7,316 bases of DNA from JADJPL01 sp964607915 (lineage in GTDB: Bacteria; Bacteroidota; Bacteroidia; Chitinophagales; Saprospiraceae): positions 1 through 7,316 of the forward strand of contig CAZSMU010000168.1 in the NCBI GenBank assembly GCA_964607915.1, written 5' to 3'. Position numbers and translations under genes: made by a program. The notes under the pieces are model-generated. The model worked only from the letters and a program-made list of their open reading frames with translations. It made no database searches and had not been told where the DNA came from. Positions 1-6,923 of this stretch are shown here, piece after piece (positions within the stretch are counted from its first letter, which is position 1; every line of letters begins with the position of its first letter).

Positions 1-172
1 CGTGCAGGGTGGATACCGTGATGGATTTGCCAAAGCGACGGGGACGGGACAGGAAGAAGTATTTTCCCGACGTAGCCAACATATGGAGGTGGCGGGTCTT
101 GTCCACGTATTTGTAGCCGTCTTCAATGATGCCACGAAAATCCTGCAGGCCGAGCGGTAGTTTTTTAGACAT
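1..172 (-). CDS. AAA-ATPase_like family protein, N-terminal fragment (cut by window edge)
   Basis: Reading leftward from the ATG at 172, the frame stays open for 57 codons to the window edge. The protein begins MSKKLPLGLQDFRGII, continues through YKYVDKTRHLHML (residues 20-32), and reaches a P-loop in SRPRRFGKS (residues 42-50) with the lysine and serine at 49-50. This order, a 'LP.G..DF..I...Y.YVDKT' opening followed by 'SGKYFFLSRPRRFGKS', is the hallmark of the AAA-ATPase_like family. Family members usually run to about 500-600 residues and carry a C-terminal PD-(D/E)XK nuclease-like domain (PDDEXK_9). That part, and the Walker B motif, lie outside the window. The family is cytoplasmic, highly multi-copy in Bacteroidota and of unproven physiological role; roles in DNA transactions or defence have been proposed but not shown. 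The gene has its own promoter-like box 23 nt upstream. Family assignment is confident; function is not. Confidence 0.9.
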   Translation of the reverse strand, partial: MSKKLPLGLQDFRGIIEDGYKYVDKTRHLHMLATSGKYFFLSRPRRFGKSITVSTLH

Positions 173-195
173 GAGAAAGGGAGCTATGTTCCGGC

Positions 196-203
196 CAAAG
201 ATA
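196..203 (-). promoter_or_regulatory. Bacteroidota -7 promoter box for the AAA-ATPase_like gene
   Basis: On the minus strand this reads TATCTTTG, an exact match to the Bacteroidota sigma-A -7 consensus TAnnTTTG. It ends 23 nt before the ATG at 172, which leaves a short leader. No convincing TTTG -33 element is seen 17-23 nt further upstream, so the call rests on the -7 box and its position. Confidence 0.55.
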
Positions 204-205
204 CG

Positions 206-247
206 AAAAATCCGGCAGCCCGCGCACGCGACCGACGGGATTGCCAG
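206..247 (-). terminator. Possible intrinsic terminator of the 139-aa gene
   Basis: On the minus strand, GGCA (245-242) pairs with TGCC (217-214) and CCCG (239-236) pairs with CGGG (222-219). The arms are separated by small bulges and a 13-nt loop, and the outer stem can extend by a T-G wobble and a C-G pair. The hairpin is followed by GGATTTTT, whose T-run lies at 210-206. Location just after the 139-aa stop codon and before the next promoter box fits a terminator. The stem is imperfect, so this is tentative. Confidence 0.35.
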
Positions 248-281
248 GGGTAGCGGGTTTAAACTGGTTGGGGATGGAGTC

Positions 282-701
282 TTACTCCGAGCCCCCTCCT
301 TCCGTCGGGTCGAACTCCACCATCAGCCAGTCTCGGACGCCCCGGATGGGATAAGCCCCGCGCGGCACGACAATAGATTCCTTTCCCAAGGCAGCGGCCA
401 TACTTCCACCGAGCACAAACTCTTCCTGCATGATAAAGGAAGACCCCTGGAATACCTCTTGCAGTAACTCCGCGCTCAGCGCCTTTCTGCGTATCCAGAA
501 GACGAGGAAACCCGACGGCTGCACCCCCATCATGACGGCGGCCCGACGGGGGCTTTCCCTCAACCTGCGGGCACCAATCGTGGTAAATACCCGACAAATA
601 CCAGAACCCCGGCAACCGTCTTTCGGGGAACCGAATTGTACCTCGGCATAGACTTTTGGCAATCCCGCCGGGGATTCTACTAATTTTATACTGCTTCTCA
701 T
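282..701 (-). CDS. Unnamed 139-aa protein with a C-x-G-x-GICR motif
   Basis: The frame runs from ATG at 701 to TAA at 284-282. I chose this start over an in-frame one at 818 because a TAAGTTTG promoter box lies 23 nt upstream of 701, a GGAAA stretch precedes the ATG, and the extra N-terminal 39 residues look like read-through of intergenic sequence. The protein begins MRSSIKLVESPAGLPKVYAE. It has a central DGCRGSGICRV segment (residues 28-38, cysteines 30 and 36), a hydrophobic strand GFLVFWI (64-70), an amphipathic ALSAELLQEVF stretch (74-84), and a C-terminal VVPRGAYPIR followed by WLMVEF (125-130). It has no signal peptide or membrane helix. I recall the C-x-G-x-GIC pattern from short Bacteroidota proteins without an assigned function, but I cannot name a family. 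The two cysteines could bind metal or form a redox pair (inference). It seems to be a monocistronic gene. Confidence 0.72.
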   Translation of the reverse strand: MRSSIKLVESPAGLPKVYAEVQFGSPKDGCRGSGICRVFTTIGARRLRESPRRAAVMMGVQPSGFLVFWIRRKALSAELLQEVFQGSSFIMQEEFVLGGSMAAALGKESIVVPRGAYPIRGVRDWLMVEFDPTEGGGSE

Positions 702-724
702 TCGTTTTCCATTCAACTGTTGAC

Positions 725-732
725 CAAACTTA
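725..732 (-). promoter_or_regulatory. Bacteroidota -7 promoter box for the 139-aa gene
   Basis: The minus strand reads TAAGTTTG, an exact TAnnTTTG match. It ends 23 nt before the ATG at 701, the same spacing as for the AAA-ATPase_like gene, which supports both calls. No clear -33 TTTG was found at the usual distance. Confidence 0.5.
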
Positions 733-923
733 TTGCAGACAGCCCCCAGAGCGTGGATATGCACACGGCTCACCGGCTCCCATCCGCACCCTACCAAACA
801 GGCAGGCAAGATAGCCACTCAAAGCGGTATCCCTTAAAAAAAAAACGGCAGTTTGTGAGGTGGAAAACAAATTATATTTATGTAGAAAATATGTATAAAA
901 AATTGATTAAAAGTATTTTAAAA
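733..923. other. Intergenic stretch, AT-rich on its right side, with a run of ten A
   Basis: This lies between the 500-aa gene and the promoter of the 139-aa gene. The part nearest the 500-aa stop (about 858-923) is strongly AT-rich, unlike the GC-rich genes around it. A run of ten A (836-845) reads as ten T on the minus strand, right after a weak AAAC/GTTT hairpin (843-854). This could end transcription of the 500-aa gene, but the 4-bp stem is too weak for a firm terminator call. I see no gene or RNA here. Confidence 0.5.
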
Positions 924-2426
924 TTAAATAAGTTGTTCTGAAATCAACGAATAGAGGCTTTCGTAAGGGATGATTTCATAGGTGCTGTTCTGAAAAACCG
1001 AGTTGGAGGGGGTAGATTCCAGGCTGTACAACAGCTCTTTGGTCTTGTCTATAAAATTTTCCTTATTGAAACCGCAGAGCGGGATCTTCAACAGTATTTT
1101 CATAAAGTAGTGATTGCGCATATTGTGCTTGTTGCGCAGGTACTTGTAATTGTACTGCTCCAGCGACTCCAGCTTGTCGAGATACGCCGTTTTTTTGCCT
1201 TCTGCGAGCAGCAGCAGCAACTGAGCGATGAGGATGGGGATGTTCATCCCCTTTTTATCCTTGGAATAGAGGGGGGTTTCATTTTGGAATCGGCTGGCTT
1301 TCAAAGTCTTCAGTCGTTCGTTCTGCACGGTGGCGAGCTTTCCGATTTGCGCCAGGTACGCCAGGTAGGCGGCGAAGATGGTCCAGATCTCCTGTGCGCT
1401 GTCCGGGAGGTGTGCGAAGTACTTATTCTTGGAAACCAGAAAATAAACCTTGTAGGCGGCCTGGTACTCCCCGGTGTGCATAGATAACAAAAACAGGGAC
1501 TCTTGGTACTTGAACCAGTTAAAACTCCCTTCTTTTACCAACTGGCCGCACTTGTCGGCGCACTTCCGGCCTTCCTCGTATCGCTTCAGTTGGATATGGC
1601 ACAACAGTTCCTGGTAGTACAACACTTGAAGGGGCACCTGGGTCTCGTAGTTTTTTTCTTCGAAAAAAGAAATGTACTTCTTGCACACATCCAACGCCTC
1701 GGCATAGGCGTGTACGGACGTATGGCTCGCCAGCTCTATGAGTGCCCCGTAAAAGTACAGGCGGTAGGTCCGGTATCGTTCGAGGCCCGGCTTCAGGGAT
1801 TCTAAAAATTGCTTGCTCAGCCCGGGGATATCTTCCCGGGTGGCCTTTGCGTTGACAAATGCCGAACTCAGTTGGATGTAATATTCTTCTGCCAGCGACT
1901 CCCAATGGTGGATTTCCCGGAGCTCGTTGTACTGGGCGTTGTATTCCTCGAACCGGGCCATATTCCCCAGGCGGGCCCCGTAGTACAGGCGCAAGATGCC
2001 GCATATATCCTGCGCGATTAGAGTAAACTCGTACTGGTAGGCCTGCTTGAGCAGCTTTGTCGCCAAATCCGCCGCCACATCTCCGTTGCCGTGGCTCATC
2101 AATAACTTTACCGCCGCCCACTCCTTGTGGCAACGGAAATACGCCTTTTGGTGCCCGTTGTATCTCCCTCCTTCAAACCGGAGCGCCAGGACCGCATCGA
2201 GCATGCGGTCCTTCAAGTCCGACTTGAGCTTGCGATAAGGTACCGACGAGGGTTCGTCCGGATAAAGCGCCCGCGCAGCGTCTTCGTCCACCTGCCACTC
2301 GTCCTTCAATATGCCTTCGTACAGGTTCTGAAGCTTGGTGGCCGTACCCGTCCCCCCTTTTCTCAGGGTAGCGTGATCGAATCCATTCTCATGGACAAAG
2401 AGAACCAGTTCCCTCAGTTTCTTCAT
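924..2426 (-). CDS. 500-aa predicted all-helical, TPR-like protein of unknown function
   Basis: The frame runs from ATG at 2426 to TAA at 926-924. An in-frame TTG two codons upstream is a less likely start. The protein begins MKKLRELVLFVHENGFD and has no signal peptide or membrane helix, so it should be cytoplasmic. It is rich in Leu, Tyr, Glu and Lys in helical heptad-like patterns. Residues 240-340 contain helix pairs spaced like TPR units, for example AYAEALDVCKKYISFFE (240-256), the stretch 270-296 ending in QLKRYEEGRKCADKC, and HTGEYQAAYKVYFL (317-330). An aromatic segment ending in LPDSAQEIWTIFAAYLAYL (340-358) follows; I recall a similar 'LP...QE.W..f.AYL' pattern in multi-copy Saprospiria hypothetical proteins. 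There are no catalytic motifs. TPR-like folds usually mediate protein-protein contacts, so a scaffold or regulator role is possible. It is divergent from the HTCS gene, which hints at, but does not prove, shared regulation. Confidence 0.88.
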   Translation of the reverse strand: MKKLRELVLFVHENGFDHATLRKGGTGTATKLQNLYEGILKDEWQVDEDAARALYPDEPSSVPYRKLKSDLKDRMLDAVLALRFEGGRYNGHQKAYFRCHKEWAAVKLLMSHGNGDVAADLATKLLKQAYQYEFTLIAQDICGILRLYYGARLGNMARFEEYNAQYNELREIHHWESLAEEYYIQLSSAFVNAKATREDIPGLSKQFLESLKPGLERYRTYRLYFYGALIELASHTSVHAYAEALDVCKKYISFFEEKNYETQVPLQVLYYQELLCHIQLKRYEEGRKCADKCGQLVKEGSFNWFKYQESLFLLSMHTGEYQAAYKVYFLVSKNKYFAHLPDSAQEIWTIFAAYLAYLAQIGKLATVQNERLKTLKASRFQNETPLYSKDKKGMNIPILIAQLLLLLAEGKKTAYLDKLESLEQYNYKYLRNKHNMRNHYFMKILLKIPLCGFNKENFIDKTKELLYSLESTPSNSVFQNSTYEIIPYESLYSLISEQLI

Positions 2427-2460
2427 ATGCAAAATATAAGACTTGTTACTCGATAAACTC

Positions 2461-2489
2461 GTTGCAAAGGGGGCGCTGCCCCCCGCAAC
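2461..2489. repeat. GC-rich palindrome (GGGGGC-GCT-GCCCCC) with outer GTTGC/GCAAC arms
   Basis: GGGGGC (2469-2474) and GCCCCC (2478-2483) form a perfect 6-bp stem around a GCT loop. GTTGC (2461-2465) and GCAAC (2485-2489) add a 5-bp outer stem with AAA and C as unpaired bases. It lies 35 nt upstream of the 500-aa start codon. There is no T-run on either strand, so it is not a standard intrinsic terminator. It resembles the hairpin at 7249-7275 in its TGC-A-rich lead into a G-run. Confidence 0.6.
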
Positions 2490-2560
2490 AAGCCTAAACC
2501 CACAACCTCTCAGTCAGCTACGCCAAGGTCGTGCCCAAACCCCACATCAGAGTATAATCC

Positions 2561-2668
2561 CGTCTCAATTATGTTAGAATTTTTCATTATATATCTAAAC
2601 TTGTGTAAAAACCCGCTCTTCGTCATTTTTTTGTTCGTATCCGTCTCAAAGTGTGTGTTTACGTCTCA
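2561..2668 (+). promoter_or_regulatory. Three CGTCTCA direct repeats upstream of the HTCS promoter (candidate operator)
   Basis: The heptamer CGTCTCA occurs at 2561-2567, 2642-2648 and 2662-2668, all in the same orientation. The last two are exactly 20 bp apart, close to two helical turns, a spacing that AraC-type regulators often use for direct half-sites. The first and third copies also share a following TTAT. They lie 33-140 bp upstream of the HTCS -33 element. An operator role, including autoregulation by the HTCS AraC domain, is inference. Confidence 0.4.
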
Positions 2669-2715
2669 TTATCGAGCCTCTGTCTATTTCCCAAAGCCTC
2701 TTTGTCCATTATCGA
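2667..2715 (+). repeat. CATTATCGA direct repeat, 40 bp apart
   Basis: CATTATCGA is present at 2667-2675 and 2707-2715. Related GCCTCT-containing stretches lie between them, at 2676-2683 and just before the second copy. The second copy sits between the -33 and -7 elements of the HTCS promoter, so a protein bound there would affect initiation directly. The function is inferred. Confidence 0.4.
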
Positions 2716-2734
2716 AATGGCAGGATTATATTTG
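2701..2734 (+). promoter_or_regulatory. Bacteroidota promoter for the HTCS gene
   Basis: TTTG (2701-2704) as the -33 element and TATATTTG (2727-2734) as the -7 element are separated by 22 nt, within the 17-23 nt range known for Bacteroidota sigma-A promoters. The -7 box is an exact TAnnTTTG match. Initiation near 2740 would give a leader of about 90 nt before the ATG at 2829. Confidence 0.65.
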
Positions 2735-2744
2735 TAGCAGGCTC

Positions 2745-2766
2745 CCCTGGTATATGTTCCCCAGGG
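2745..2766 (+). promoter_or_regulatory. CCCTGG/CCAGGG dyad at the start of the HTCS leader
   Basis: CCCTGG (2745-2750) and CCAGGG (2761-2766) form a perfect 6-bp inverted repeat with a 10-nt centre. It begins just after the expected transcription start, so it could be an operator dyad or a small 5' leader hairpin. No further structure was found between it and the start codon. Confidence 0.3.
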
Positions 2767-2828
2767 CTATTCCCTACAGGCCTAACTCCTGAATTTCCTT
2801 TCCAGAAAGCACCAAACACTGCCCGCAC

Positions 2829-5800
2829 ATGTCCTGCACACGCCCTTTCCATACGCTTTGCCTCCTCCTATTCTTTGCGACAGCCCAGTCTCTGTTTGCC
2901 CAACAGTTGCCGGTCAAACACCTGGGCTCCAAAGACGGATTGTCTATGGATTACGTGACCACCCTGTTTCAAGACAGCCGCGGGTATATCTGGATGGGTA
3001 CCTTCTTCGGGCTGAACCGCTACGACGGCAACGACATCAAAGCGTACCGACCCAATCACCTCGACCCCTGGGCCCTGCACGGCAATCAGATAAACTGGAT
3101 ACTGGAAGACCCGCATGGCCTCCTGTGGGTAGGCATAGACAACGGCATAGCTATTCTGGACCCCCACACGGAGCGCTTCGTCCACCTCGATCAGATCAAC
3201 GAGGAAATGCCCATCCACGAGGTCCGAAAGGCTATTCTGGATAAAAACGGATGGGTGTGGTTTTTTCAGGGAGGCCGCGAGGGCCAGACCCTGCTCGGCA
3301 TAGAGAGCAACGCCGCACTCAAACACCAGATTCGCAAGGGAGTCCAGCCTACCCGTTTCCGCACCCGCAGCATCCCGCTGCCCAACTTCTTTGCAGGGGG
3401 CCTAAACGCCTTGTTGCAAAACAGCGACTCGACCTGCCTCGCCATCAACTTCGAAGGAAAGGTCACCGCGATAAACCTGCTAAGGGGAACGACCACCCCA
3501 AAAGACATCGCACGTTCGGGAATCCGCCTGTCCCCACTCGTGCAAGCCTTCCCCGAGCCCCTGCGGAAGTCCGGCACTCTGCTGCCTCCCGGGTACGCGT
3601 TTCAAAATGGCCTCCACATGGACCAGATGCACCAATACCTCCAACTACCCGATGGAGGATACCTGGTGTTTCGTTTTTTTGACAAAAAAATATACCGGCT
3701 CGAACACCTGCAGGATTTCGAAAACCTCCAGGGTGAAAACCCCCTGGACCAGCTCCCCGTATTCTATGAACTGGAACACCCCACCACCTTCTCCCGCCTC
3801 ATAGACCGCAACGGAGACCTGTGGATAGGTACGACGGGCTATGGCGTGTTCCGCATCTCCACCCAGACCAAAGGCTTTGCCCAATTGGCCCAGGGTATCA
3901 GCATGTACAATTTCTCCGCCCTCCCCGACCAATGGCTCTGGACGGGCTACCTCAGCCCCGAAACGACCCTGAACCTGCGCACCCAACAAGTTGCAAAAGC
4001 CCCCTGGCTACCCTTGCTGGCACCCGGCGACCAACTCAAAGCAGTCCTGGCCAATCGCCGAAAAACCGTCGCGTACTTGGTCCTGCAACGAAAAGACAGC
4101 CCGTCGCTCCAGGTATTCCATTATGCCTTCGACAGCGGGATCCTGCGCACGCTACCCCTGCGCCTGCCGGCCGGCGAAACCCCTCCCGTCGTCCTCGAGG
4201 ACAAAGACGGAGATATCTGGGTCTCCGGCAACCAGGGGATACTCCTGCGCCATACCCCGGGAACCGATACCTTCTCCACGCTGGACCTGGGCCGCTTTTT
4301 CCCCTCCGAAATCGCCCGCCAACTGACTACGACGGGCTTGATACAGACCCGCAAGGGCAGCATCTGGGTCGCCAATAACTACGGCCTCGTCAAAATAGAA
4401 GCCCAACCTGGGGAAAAACTGGCTTTCAAAGCCTTCTACAACTACTCCGGAAAAAAGAAAGTCTTCGCCAACAACGGCCTCTTCGCCATCTGCGAAGACC
4501 CCCGCGACCCCGATATCCTCTGGCTCGGAACCCTGGGCAACGGCCTCGCCAAGTTCCACATCCCCAGCGAAACAGTTTCCTACCTGCCCCAACAAGACGA
4601 TCCCCTCCACGGAAAAATCGTGCTCGGAATCACTCCCGATAAAACCCGCAAGCTCTGGATCAGTACCGACCAGGGAATCTCCTGCTTCGACCCCGAACAC
4701 CAGCAGTTCCTCAGCTACGACCTGCAGGAAGCCTTGCTGGAGTCGCAGTACAACGCTACTTCGTTTGGAAAAACCGAGGGGGGCGATGTGCTGTTCGGCA
4801 GCGCAAACGGCCTGTTCGTGCTATACCCCGCCCAGTTGCTCGACGAATCTCCCCGCCCGCTCTCCCACGCCATACAAATCAGCCGGGTGAGGGTCAACTC
4901 CCTCTCGCTCCGGGAACTGCTCGAAAAAGGCAGCGTCTTCTTCTCCGCCAACGAAACCCCACAACTCCGGCTAAAACACAGCGAAAATAATATCGCCATT
5001 GATTTTTCAGCCCCCTTCGCGCGAAACCCGGGCAGCCTGTACTATCGCTACCAGGTCAAAGGCCTCAGCGAACGGTGGATCGGCCTGGGGAAACAACGCA
5101 GCATCAGCCTCACCGGGCTGTCACCGGGAAAATACGAGGTCCTGATCCAGGTCGCTACGCCCGAGGAAAACCAGCCCAACCTCCAAACCGCCCGCCTGCT
5201 TATACAGGTGCGACCACCCTGGCACCGCAGCAAAGCCGCTTACTTAGGCTATCTCCTGCTGCTCGGGGTCGCCATCCGCAGCGCCCTGCTCTCCTACCAA
5301 CGGAGAATAGCCCAAACCTATAAAGACGAAGCCAAACAGCAGGAAATGAAACGCCTGCAATCCCTCGACCAGTTCAAAAACAAACTGTTCGCCTATATCG
5401 CCCACGAAATTAAAACCCCCCTGAGCATCATCCTGGGCATCAGCGCTAAACTACGCCAGGAATCGCCCCAGGGCAAAGCCCACGCATACCTGGATTCCAT
5501 CGAATACGAGGGCCGCAACCTGCAGGGCCTCATAGACGAAATGATAGATATCACCAAACTCCAGGAGGGCAGCCTGCACCTGAACTACCTGCATGGGGAC
5601 ATAGCCCTCTTCCTGCACCAGGCCTTCTCCGCGTACCGGCCTTTGGCAGAATTCCGGGAAATCCAGCTCCTCTTCCACGCCGACCCCCCCGAAATCCCCG
5701 CAGATTTCGATCCTACCCGGGTGAAGCATATCCTCAACAACCTCGTCAACAATGCCCTGCGGCATACGCCGGCCCGGGGAACCGTGCGCCTCTCCCTGTC

Positions 5801-6923
5801 CCAGCCCCACCCCGACGAGCTACTCCTCACCGTCTCCGATACCGGCGTCGGCATCCCAGACGAAGACCTGCCGCTTATCTTTGAAAAATATTTCCAGGGA
5901 GCCTCCTCGGAAAAGGACGACCACAGCTTCGGACTGGGCCTGAGCTACGTCAAAGACCTCGTCGAGTGGATGCAGGGCAGTATTTCCGTGACAAGTACCC
6001 CCCTGAGCGGCACCACCTTCCGCATCTGCCTGCCGGCAAAAACCCCTGCGGAAATCGTCCCGCCCAGACACCTACCCTCCGATTCCCCAGCTTACCCCCC
6101 CCTGCCCGACGAAGCACAGCCCTCCGACGAAGCACCCCTGCTGCTCATCGCCGAAGATAACCCCATACTCGTCTCCGTGCTCAAATTGTCGCTGCAACCG
6201 CACTTCCGCCTCCTCATAGCCCGCGACGGGAAAGAAGGCGCAGAACTCGCCACCCGCGAAATCCCAGACCTCATCCTCACCGATATCGTCATGCCCGGCA
6301 TGGATGGCCTGGATATGATACAGCAACTGAAAAACCAGCCAATCACCGCCCACATCCCCATCGTCGTCCTGAGCGCCAAAAACGAACTGCAAGACCGCCT
6401 CGACGGGCAAGCGACCGGCGCCGACGCCTATATCGGAAAACCTTTTTCTCCCCAAGAGCTCATCCTGACCCTGCAAAACCTCCACCGCCTCCAGAGCCGC
6501 TGGAAAGCGCGCTACGCCCTCTTTATGAACGGCAACACCCCCACAGCAGACAACCCTAAGCACCCCGAGACCCGGGATGCCGCCGGCACCTCCGCCTCCG
6601 ATGCCTTCATGTACGCCCTCTACGACGCATTCAATGCCCACTACGCATCGGAAGGGTTCGATGTGCCCCAGCTCTGCCGGACCCTGCACGTGAGCAAAGC
6701 CCAGTTGTACCGCAAACTCTCCGCCGTATCCGACCAGGGGCCCATGGAACTGCTCCGCGATTTCCGCCTCCAAAAAGCCATGGAACTCCTCGAGAACAAC
6801 CCGGGCCTCAATACCACCGAGGTGGCCTTCCGCACCGGGTTCAAAGAACGGACCTACTTCTCAACGCTCTTCAAGAAAAAATTCCAGATCGCCCCTTCCG
6901 AAGTGAAAAAACGCCAGGGGTGA
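2829..6923 (+). CDS. Hybrid two-component system (HTCS) sensor kinase / response regulator with AraC-type output
   Basis: This is a 1364-residue one-protein signalling system. Domains in order: signal peptide (1-24, likely cut at LFA/QQ); a periplasmic region with about nine Reg_prop-like motifs of the form 'D..G.[IL]W.GT..GL' (near 47-67, 91-111, 136-147, 324-343, 455-474, 504-523, 553-577, 600-620, 645-667); Y_Y_Y domain (about 720-795); one membrane helix (about 803-822); HisKA with the H-box AHEIKTPL, phospho-His 859; HATPase with N-box NNLVNNALRHT (970-980), DTGVGIP (1004-1010), and FGLGL (1034-1038); a Pro-rich linker; receiver with acidic pair E1109/D1110, phospho-Asp D1152, S1182 and K1204; and two AraC helix-turn-helices (about 1277-1297 and 1327-1352). 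All key residues are present and the length is typical, so it should be active. HTCS proteins normally control polysaccharide-utilisation loci, but no SusC/SusD or glycosidase gene is visible here. The coding strand is strikingly C-rich. Confidence 0.97.
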   Translation: MSCTRPFHTLCLLLFFATAQSLFAQQLPVKHLGSKDGLSMDYVTTLFQDSRGYIWMGTFFGLNRYDGNDIKAYRPNHLDPWALHGNQINWILEDPHGLLWVGIDNGIAILDPHTERFVHLDQINEEMPIHEVRKAILDKNGWVWFFQGGREGQTLLGIESNAALKHQIRKGVQPTRFRTRSIPLPNFFAGGLNALLQNSDSTCLAINFEGKVTAINLLRGTTTPKDIARSGIRLSPLVQAFPEPLRKSGTLLPPGYAFQNGLHMDQMHQYLQLPDGGYLVFRFFDKKIYRLEHLQDFENLQGENPLDQLPVFYELEHPTTFSRLIDRNGDLWIGTTGYGVFRISTQTKGFAQLAQGISMYNFSALPDQWLWTGYLSPETTLNLRTQQVAKAPWLPLLAPGDQLKAVLANRRKTVAYLVLQRKDSPSLQVFHYAFDSGILRTLPLRLPAGETPPVVLEDKDGDIWVSGNQGILLRHTPGTDTFSTLDLGRFFPSEIARQLTTTGLIQTRKGSIWVANNYGLVKIEAQPGEKLAFKAFYNYSGKKKVFANNGLFAICEDPRDPDILWLGTLGNGLAKFHIPSETVSYLPQQDDPLHGKIVLGITPDKTRKLWISTDQGISCFDPEHQQFLSYDLQEALLESQYNATSFGKTEGGDVLFGSANGLFVLYPAQLLDESPRPLSHAIQISRVRVNSLSLRELLEKGSVFFSANETPQLRLKHSENNIAIDFSAPFARNPGSLYYRYQVKGLSERWIGLGKQRSISLTGLSPGKYEVLIQVATPEENQPNLQTARLLIQVRPPWHRSKAAYLGYLLLLGVAIRSALLSYQRRIAQTYKDEAKQQEMKRLQSLDQFKNKLFAYIAHEIKTPLSIILGISAKLRQESPQGKAHAYLDSIEYEGRNLQGLIDEMIDITKLQEGSLHLNYLHGDIALFLHQAFSAYRPLAEFREIQLLFHADPPEIPADFDPTRVKHILNNLVNNALRHTPARGTVRLSLSQPHPDELLLTVSDTGVGIPDEDLPLIFEKYFQGASSEKDDHSFGLGLSYVKDLVEWMQGSISVTSTPLSGTTFRICLPAKTPAEIVPPRHLPSDSPAYPPLPDEAQPSDEAPLLLIAEDNPILVSVLKLSLQPHFRLLIARDGKEGAELATREIPDLILTDIVMPGMDGLDMIQQLKNQPITAHIPIVVLSAKNELQDRLDGQATGADAYIGKPFSPQELILTLQNLHRLQSRWKARYALFMNGNTPTADNPKHPETRDAAGTSASDAFMYALYDAFNAHYASEGFDVPQLCRTLHVSKAQLYRKLSAVSDQGPMELLRDFRLQKAMELLENNPGLNTTEVAFRTGFKERTYFSTLFKKKFQIAPSEVKKRQG

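Noticed and set aside
257..264. GTTTAAAC palindrome after the 139-aa gene
   Set aside because: A lone 8-bp palindrome with no second copy or nearby promoter; expected by chance.
702..818. N-terminal extension of the 139-aa protein by 39 codons
   Set aside because: A perfect TAnnTTTG promoter box lies inside the extension, 23 nt before the ATG at 701, and the added residues have no homology-like character.
2430..2438. TATATTTTG on the minus strand as promoter of the 500-aa gene
   Set aside because: The spacing between TA and TTTG is three bases instead of two, and the box lies only 3 nt before the ATG, so transcription would start inside the gene. The real promoter was not identified.
4152..4700. 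Long antisense frames inside the HTCS gene (also 6072-6773 and others)
   Set aside because: They are a by-product of the strong C bias at third codon positions on the coding strand; the plus-strand frame carries all conserved motifs.
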